From Chloranthus sessilifolius (Eukaryota; Streptophyta; Magnoliopsida; Chloranthales; Chloranthaceae), in NCBI GenBank assembly GCA_021018995.1, contig CM037595.1, positions 98,421,491-98,485,490 of the forward strand: 64,000 nt of DNA, in the 5' to 3' direction. The notes below the pieces were generated by a model. It had not been told where the DNA came from. It made no database searches and saw only the letters and a list, made by a program, of their open reading frames with translations. Positions 58,801 through 64,000 of the stretch are shown here, piece after piece; positions within the stretch are counted from its first letter, which is position 1; the number at the start of each line of letters is the position of its first letter. The position numbers were made by a program, and so were the translations under genes.

Positions 58801-59587
58801 GCCTTATACCATCACACTAAATAATGGTCCCTAAGAAGATAGGCTATAGTTAAAACTTAAAAGTAGTAAACTGAATCCTTGTGAATTAACATCTTTCAAT
58901 GGTCCCATCTATAATATCTGAAAAACAATGATTTTATCTATTAATTTTTATAAGATATTTCTGTATGCCTTAAATAATTTTGTTAATTTCTATATTTTTA
59001 GCTCTAAATCAATCTTGATTTTCAGAACTCTTGGAATGGGAAAAGTGCTATTGTCATTCACTATTTGCTGAGCACTTAAGACTGTTGGTGATGCAGGATC
59101 AGACAGTGTCAAGATGATTATGGTGACAGCTTTGGCTGAAATGGAGTTGACAGATCACAGTAAATCTGCTCTTTTTGAAGATGGTGCACTGAAGCCGCTT
59201 CTACATCTGATCTCACAAGGTAATGCCGAGGCAAAGCAAGCTGCTGTTAAAGCCCTCCAGAACCTCTCAAGCTTATCTAAGAATGGCTTACTTATGATTA
59301 GAGAAGGGGCAGTTGGCCCTCTTCTTAAACTTCTCCTCTTTCCATCTTCATCATCTCCAAGCTTGCGAGAACTGGTTGCCACAACTATTATGAACCTTGC
59401 CATATCATCTACACAACCAGAAGTTGACGGGACACTAGTAAATTTTCTGGAATCTGATGAAAACATTTCCGGGCTCTTCTCCTTGATTAACCTGACAGGA
59501 CCCGAGATACAACAAAGCATTCTTCAAACCTTTTATGCCTTGTGCCAACTCCCATCAGCAACGGACATGAGGGCTCAGCTAAGACAG
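51853..59587 (+). CDS. U-box/ARM E3 ubiquitin ligase, PUB44-like (exons 1-3, 3' end outside)
   Basis: Exons: 51853-53082 (1,230 nt, phase 0, AAG|GTGCC), 53369-53672 (304 nt, ends phase 1, TCAG|GTAC) and 59097-59587 (491 nt, starts after GCAG, completing a Gly codon). The joined frame of 675 codons is open. The ATG is the first in frame (MSSLALQASL). Residues 1-240 are helical (U-box N-terminal type), with a Lys/Glu-rich coiled-coil part. Residues about 261-333 are the U-box (FICPITRDVMEDPVETSSGQ ... CPLTMTPL), which recruits a ubiquitin-loaded E2. From about 370 on are ARM repeats (ALIKNRALTILCILAKDS, AKQAAVKALQNLSSL), which bind the substrate. Layout resembles the PUB43/44/45 group (SAUL1 type, membrane-linked, senescence and immunity). 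Exon 3 ends inside the ARM region, so more exons must lie beyond the chromovirus in intron 3. No stop or frameshift in the visible exons. Confidence 0.85.
54591..54880 (+). mobile_element. TRIM retrotransposon with intact TSD
   Basis: A 290-bp miniature LTR element: LTR1 54591-54707 (TGTTAGAATAGTCCCACATT ... CTTATCA) and LTR2 about 54764-54880 share about 100 bp (CCCACATTGTTTGTGGGCTT, TACAAGCCGGTTTTGTGAG). Directly after LTR1 comes TGGTATCAAATG, close to the tRNA-Met primer site. A perfect 5-bp TSD CCAAC lies at 54586-54590 and 54881-54885. No coding capacity, as expected for TRIMs. Confidence 0.85.
55809..55881. repeat. (AT)n microsatellite, about 36 units
   Basis: Pure TA repeat in intron 2; the Tyr-Ile ORF through it is an artefact. 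Confidence 0.95.
55895..57405. mobile_element. GAA-rich DNA between inverted ends, possible gene-capturing element
   Basis: The left segment ACACGCCCACCGAATCTTGA (about 55915) pairs with the reversed right segment ACACGCCCACGGAATCTTGA (about 57390) and, less well, with 56905. The interior has GAAGAA runs and a patch (about 56030-56100) that in one frame reads GEYADDDVGDIDTYTGDSEE, looking like a piece of an acidic plant protein. Inverted ends plus a coding-like patch suggest a Pack-type element. TSD not found. Confidence 0.35.
56560..57570 (+). repeat. Direct segmental duplication of about 490 bp
   Basis: Segments near 56700 (GAAGGTTTCAAAAGG), 56845 (CACTCATTTTTTGCCTCA) and 57000 (TGGCACACCTAGTGGGATA) recur near 57200, 57325 and 57480 with offsets of 480-500 bp. 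The two copies lie directly one after the other. Confidence 0.75.
57985..58285 (+). repeat. Minisatellite, unit about 45 bp, about 6 copies
   Basis: Recurring CCAACCATTTGATT / CTCTGTAG or CCTCAGC / CATTCTGAAACC blocks with variable spacing inside intron 2. Confidence 0.65.
58650..58835 (-). mobile_element. tRNA-derived SINE-like sequence (Au-SINE-like head)
   Basis: On the minus strand: TAGTGTGATGGTATAAGGC (A-box-like), then CAGGTTCGAGTCCTG (B-box) and AAGCAGCC, the last two as in plant Au SINEs. The 3' part differs from Au. No cloverleaf of a real tRNA can be drawn with confidence. Confidence 0.45.
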
Positions 59588-60085
59588 GTGTGCATCCTTG
59601 TATGGACTTTATCTTTCCTCCTTTACATAAAATGCAGATGTCAATATGTGAGTGCATGCATGCATGCTTGTAATTGCATTTATGGGATAATCTAAAATTC
59701 CTGATTCCAAGTTCCAAATAAAGAAGGAAGCTGAAATGTGTGTCCGGTTAAAAATCATAGAGTTCCCATATTGTAGAAGGATATTTGCATCAAAAACTGT
59801 ATCTGCGATCAATAGTATAACAGGAATTTGTCTCTTTGACACTTTTTCAAATATTTGGTCCTTTTTAGGGTGCTCAAAAGCACAGTTATTGAATTCACAC
59901 CAAATCCTCACATACTATAATCAATTCAAGCATATTTATTGGTGTATGATTTTGAACTTATGCTATTTTCTGTTGAGTTCCTTTGTGAAAAATGAACTAA
60001 GAACAGTGCTATGTGGGCCTAATTGCAAATCAAGTAACTGTGGTTAAAATTTAAAATACAAACTCTCCTTTTTCTCTTATAGAAA
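59588..60085 (+). other. Start of intron 3 of the U-box gene
   Basis: Begins GTGTGC after exon 3. No exon-like continuation seen before the chromovirus. ORFs here show no domain. Confidence 0.6.
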
Positions 60086-60089
60086 ATAT

Positions 60090-60900
60090 ATGGGTTCTGA
60101 CGCGGGACGGGAACCCTAAAATGCGTGAATAATGATTTAGTAGGGTTTGCCGAAATTAAATAAAATAAAATCAAGCTTAATCACAAAATTATCTCAATAC
60201 CTTAGGGTTCTGAGAAATCTGATAGGCAGATCATGCGAGATCCGGCTAGGGTCCAGTCCAATGCGCAAGTCTCATTAGCTTTACGGCAAGATCGGGCTTA
60301 GAGATAGAACTCTAGCTTTTCCAGGCTTGGGCGTTCGTCGTTAATCCGCTGTAGATTTACTAGTTCTCACTAGGGTTGTGGAATTGGGTTGATTTGATGG
60401 CTCAGATAAAAGCTAGGGTTTTGGATGATTTAGGGTTTTAGAAAAGATGGATGAATTAGATGAAGATAATAGGAAATAAAATAGAGATAGATAATAGAAA
60501 AGATAAAAAGATAACTTTGGGAATCACTCCCTTGGCCTCACACCAAACCCATCACGGGGAAGAAGACTCTCTCTTCCTTCAAGCAAAAGCTCTTCAATAT
60601 TCATTATTAACTAATTAAATTGTGTTTACAAGCCTCTTTAAATAGGCAACCAAATAATAATTTGAAATAAAAGAGTCCTAAAATAATAAAAGACTAAAAA
60701 GGCAAGTTTTCGCAGAAAAATAAAAATTTCGTCGTTGGGCGGAACACTCCACGGACGTCCGTCTTGAAGCTCACGGACGTTCGTCACCAGCATCACAGAC
60801 GTCCGTGAGGGTCACGGATGTCCGTGCTAAAAAACAGTGAATCTCCTTATTTCCAGACGTCCGTCCTGAACCTATGGACATCCGTCACCTGATGATGTCT
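60090..60900 (-). repeat. 3' LTR of the second chromovirus (ends approximate)
   Basis: Placed between the intron sequence and the polypurine stretch GGGGAGAAAAGGAAG (minus strand, 60906-60920). Possible outer edge TGACGCGGGACGGGAACCC at about 60099. At 60755-60895 it holds about six ACGGACGTCCGT-like palindromes. Confidence 0.55.
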
Positions 60901-60945
60901 TGTGCTTCCTTTTCTCCCCTGAAGCTGTAGACTCGGGCTTCCTCT

Positions 60946-61218
60946 TCATTTCTTCCGACACTTGTAGAAGCGATGTGGTCTAAAACCGATGTACACGTAC
61001 TCGGCGTCCCCGTCAATTTTCCCATACCAAATAGGTTTCGTCACCGATGAAACACGTTCGTGGTAGCTATCGAGTAAGTCGGGGTCCAATCGGCGAACCT
61101 CATTCTCATGGATCCATGTGTTTTCAAACTCCGGTTTTCCAACCCACTTGACTAAGTACTTTTGAAATCCTTTGTCACGTGTGGATACGGCATGATCATT
61201 TAGTATATCCTCAATCAC
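60946..61218 (-). pseudogene. Chromodomain of the second chromovirus
   Basis: MIEDILNDH, then FQKYLVKWVGKPEFENTW, LDPDLLDSYHE: a chromodomain at the end of the polyprotein. A stop lies between it and the integrase frame. Confidence 0.8.
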
Positions 61219-61224
61219 ATCTTG

Positions 61225-62226
61225 TCACTTTTTGCTTGGAGAAGGGAGAGGCACCGAGTTCAAGGTTTGGGTGAGGTTGGGGCTATGAGAGGGTTGGAAA
61301 GGATTTGTAGGAGGTGGGGTTGAACCCAAGTAAGGAATCAGGTCCTCCACATTGAATGTTGAACTAATTCTCGTACCTGGAGGAAACTCAAGCACGTATG
61401 CATTAGGACCACTCTTAGCAAAAATTCTAAAAGGTTCAGTGCCTCGGGATTGGAGCTTCTTTGCGGATCCCGATGGAAACTGCTCAGGCCTAATTCGGAC
61501 CATCACTTGATCACCCACCTGATATTCTTTGAAACGCCTGTGAGTATCAACAGATAATTTGTATTGATTGTTGCTTGAATTAATCATTTGTTTAATTTCG
61601 GCATGCAAACTATGAATGTATTGTGCAAATGTATCAGCTGACTCAGATACTCTATGCAACGCTGACATAGGGATCAAATCTAAAGGTGTCCTAGGTTTAT
61701 GACCATGTACAACCTCAAAGGGGCTCATGCCTATGGACTTATTGACAGAATTATTATAGGCAAACTTAGCTATGGGAAAAATGGTATCCCAGGTCCTAAC
61801 ATGATCACCAATAAGACTACGAAGGAGATTTCCTAAACTCCTATTGGTACTCTCGGTTTGGCCATCCGTTTGAGGGTGATAGGCCGGCGAAAATTGAAGC
61901 ATGGTGCCCATCATGTGCCAAAGGGTCTTCCAAAAATAGCTAGCCAACTTGACATCCCTATCAGACATAATGGTTTTGGGCAACCCATGAAGACGCACGA
62001 CGTCCACGAAAAACAACCTAGCAATGTGGGAAGCAACGGAGGTCTTCGAACAAGGTATGAAGTGGGCCATTTTGGAAAATCGGTCTAATATGACAAAGAT
62101 GGAATCATGCTTCCTTGGAGTTTTGGGAAGTCCAAGCACGAAATTCATTGAGAGGTCTTGCCACGGTGTGTGTGGCACGGGTAACGGGGTGTACAAGCCG
62201 GTATTTTGCTTACTCTGTTTCGACAC
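61225..62226 (-). pseudogene. Integrase of the second chromovirus
   Basis: A 333-residue open frame with the DDE core: DLSMNFVLGLP, RFSKMAHFIPC, LPKTIMSDRDVKL (second Asp), HPQTDGQTESTNRSLGNLLR (catalytic Glu region), then the C-terminal part (QVGDQVMVRIRPEQFP). The zinc-binding N-terminus is in the broken frames at 62145-62494. Confidence 0.9.
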
Positions 62227-62712
62227 TTGGCAACAGTCTTATTATGCCCGAAGTGTCCGGCTAATCCTTCGGTATGTAACTTCCAAATGAGCAAGTCACG
62301 CAATGAAGTGTGAGGGATGCAAAGGCAATTGCCTTTGAATAAGTACCCATCCTGGATGGTGTACACGGAGTGTGTGTTGGTCGGGTCACTAAGAGAGCAG
62401 TGTACTTTACCCCAAAATATGGGCACTCAGGGTACTCTTCCTTTAATCGTTCGAACCCGACGACCTCGGTGTTCATAGAGTGCAAAGTCGCCACCTACGA
62501 CTTAGCGCATTAGTAGCCCTGTTTTCAACACCGGCCTTATGCTTCAACACGAAGCTGAACCCTTGGAGGTATTCAACCCATTTCATGTACCTCGGATTTA
62601 GCTTCTCCTGAGAGGCTAAGAAACGTTAGACTTCGTGGTCGGAGAATAGCACAAATTCTTGTGACCTAAGGTAATGTTTCCAATACCATAAGGAATAAAT
62701 GACCGCATAAAA

Positions 62713-63939
62713 CTAATTGTCATAGGTGGAGTATTTTTGCTTCACCTCATTAAGCTTTTCACTAAAATAGGCCACTGGGTGACCCTCTTGGCTAAGCACT
62801 CCTATGCCTACACCCAATGCGTCGCATGCGACTTTGAAGACTTTGGAAATGTCCGGCAAGCGCATGGCGGGTGCACTACTCATCCGTTGTTTGATCTTGA
62901 CAAAGGCTTTTGCCGCAGCTTTTCCCCATTTGAAGTCTCCCTTTTTCATGTAATCAGTGATTGGGGCCATGATGGTGCTAAAGCTTCGAATGAAGCGACG
63001 ATAGAAAGTAGCCAAGCCATGGAAGCTGTGGACATCGTATATGTTCTTAGGCTCGAGCCACTCCACAATGGCTCTAACCTTTTCGGGGTTCGTGACCATT
63101 CCATCGGTCGAGATAATGAATCCCAAGAAGACAACAGAAGGTTGCATGAAGGTGCACTTCTTGAGATTTGCAAACAACTTCTCGCCCTTTAGAGTCTCAC
63201 AAACCAGCCTAAGGTGGTCCAAGTGTCGATCCTTGTCATGACTATAAATCAAGATGTCATCGAAATATACAACAAGGAATTTGTCTAGAAACGGCCTCAA
63301 CACTTGGGTCATGAGTCTCATGAAAGTATTCAGGGCGTTAGAAAGCCCAAATGGCATGGCCGTCCACTCATAAAGACTATCCTTGGTCTTGAAGGCGGTT
63401 TTCCACTCATCACCGGGGCGGATCAGGACTTGATGGTAGCCACTCTTGAGGTCTTTCTTAGAAAAAATAGTGGCACCAACTATCATATCTAGCATGTCGT
63501 CGAGCCTCGGTATGAGAAACTGATATTTGACCGTAATTTTGTTATTCGCCCGGCTATCCACACACATTCGCCAACTTCCATCCTTTTTAGGTGTGAATAG
63601 CGCGGGTACGACTCAAGGGCTCATGCTCTCTTAAATGAATCCCTTTTGAAGGAGATCATTAATTTGTCGTGTTAACTCGGCATGCTCAACCGGATTTAAC
63701 CTGTAGTGAGGCAGGTTCGGTAAGGTGGATCCGGGAATTAAATCTATGGCGTGTTGAATGTCACGCATTGGAGGGAGTTCGTTTGGTAAGTCTTTGGGGA
63801 AGACGTTCGTAAATTCTTTCAAAAGTGGCTCAACCTCTTTGGGGTATTCGCCCATAGACTCGAGAGCTTTCTCAACGGTGATGAAAACGTAGACCACGTT
63901 CTCATCCATAGAAGCCTTTTCAAACTCCGAAGGGCTCAC
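62713..63939 (-). pseudogene. RT and RNase H of the second chromovirus
   Basis: 63939-63631 is the region before the RT (DIQHAIDLIPGSTLPNLPHY). Two stops follow near 63580-63630. 63567-62713 holds the RT with [11 protein letters not shown] (catalytic), [12 protein letters not shown], the thumb ([16 protein letters not shown]) and the start of RNase H ([16 protein letters not shown]). The RNase H end at 62500-62710 has further stops. Confidence 0.9.
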
Positions 63940-64000
63940 AATATTGATGGATTTAAATGTCTCGCCCTTTTTTTCGACTTTGTTGGTCGATGGTATTTTG

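Larger units (their letters stand above)
53673..59096 (+). other. Intron 2 of the U-box gene, repeat-rich (5.4 kb)
   Basis: Bounded by GT (53673) and AG (59095-59096), it joins exons in phase 1. It contains a TRIM (54591), an AT microsatellite (55809), GAA-rich duplicated DNA (55895-57580), a minisatellite (58000) and a SINE-like piece (58650). Purine-rich stretches include GAA repeats. Confidence 0.75.
60090..64000 (-). mobile_element. Second Ty3/gypsy chromovirus in intron 3, cut by the window end
   Basis: Read on the minus strand: protease/RT linker (63939-63631), RT and RNase H, integrase, chromodomain, polypurine tract and the 3' LTR at the left. It differs from the Tekay-like element: its LTR is about 0.8 kb and its chromodomain (KYLVKWVGKPEFENTWIHE) resembles that of the Reina/Galadriel type. 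Its stops make it inactive. The other LTR is outside the window, so no TSD can be read. Confidence 0.85.

Noticed and set aside
58650..58835. A tRNA gene on the minus strand
   Set aside because: The B-box is good but the acceptor and anticodon stems do not form; a SINE is more likely.
61858..62290. Plus-strand ORFs over the second integrase
   Set aside because: They are antisense shadows of the integrase frame.

Overview
The window is nuclear DNA of a flowering plant; the species cannot be told from sequence alone. Evidence: a plant U-box/ARM ubiquitin-ligase gene with spliced introns, a precursor of the plant PIP secreted-peptide family, Ty3/gypsy chromoviruses, an L1-type LINE, a TRIM, a Ulp1-carrying Mutator-like element (MULE) and many MITEs. 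Most of the 64 kb is AT-rich and made of nested, decayed mobile elements. Only two genes look like ordinary host genes.

Region by region. 1-620: a PIP-like peptide gene on the minus strand with its own TATA box. 620-16300: mostly intergenic, with two SINE/LINE remnants and at least a dozen small DNA transposons. Several of these have target-site duplications (TSDs) that I could read by eye. They include a family starting CATGG and filled with CGATAC motifs (2816, 3485, 3806, 7009, 33567) and hAT-type elements starting TAGGG (8346, 13802). 16386-18076: a hAT-type element with 8-bp TSD, holding two foldback elements. 18158-27934: a 9.8-kb MULE with about 77-bp inverted ends. It carries a DUF1985 + Ulp1-protease gene on the plus strand and a transposase on the minus strand, both broken. 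Its long non-coding gaps are filled by eight arrays of a 22-bp unit with a palindromic core, the most unusual structure in the window. 28580-34300: foldback elements and a large AT-rich nested DNA element. 34311-48490: a truncated L1 LINE split by a 12.4-kb Tekay-like chromovirus (35171-47547) that carries an extra ORF after its integrase. 49420-49680: a 24-bp minisatellite. 51853-59587 and onward: the first three exons of a U-box/ARM E3 ligase gene. Its second intron is 5.4 kb and holds a TRIM, a long AT repeat, GAA-rich duplications and a minisatellite. Its third intron holds a second, decayed chromovirus (about 60090 to beyond 64000), so the 3' end of the gene lies outside the window.

How the parts relate. 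The two host genes are unrelated in position but both belong to plant defence and stress families: PIP peptides are elicitor-induced signals, and PUB44-type ligases control immunity and senescence. The rest is a layered record of insertions. The order can be read directly in places: CACTA MITE into LINE, chromovirus into LINE, foldbacks into the hAT element, TRIM and chromovirus into U-box introns. Several unrelated element families share one design, terminal inverted repeats enclosing dense short self-complementary motifs.
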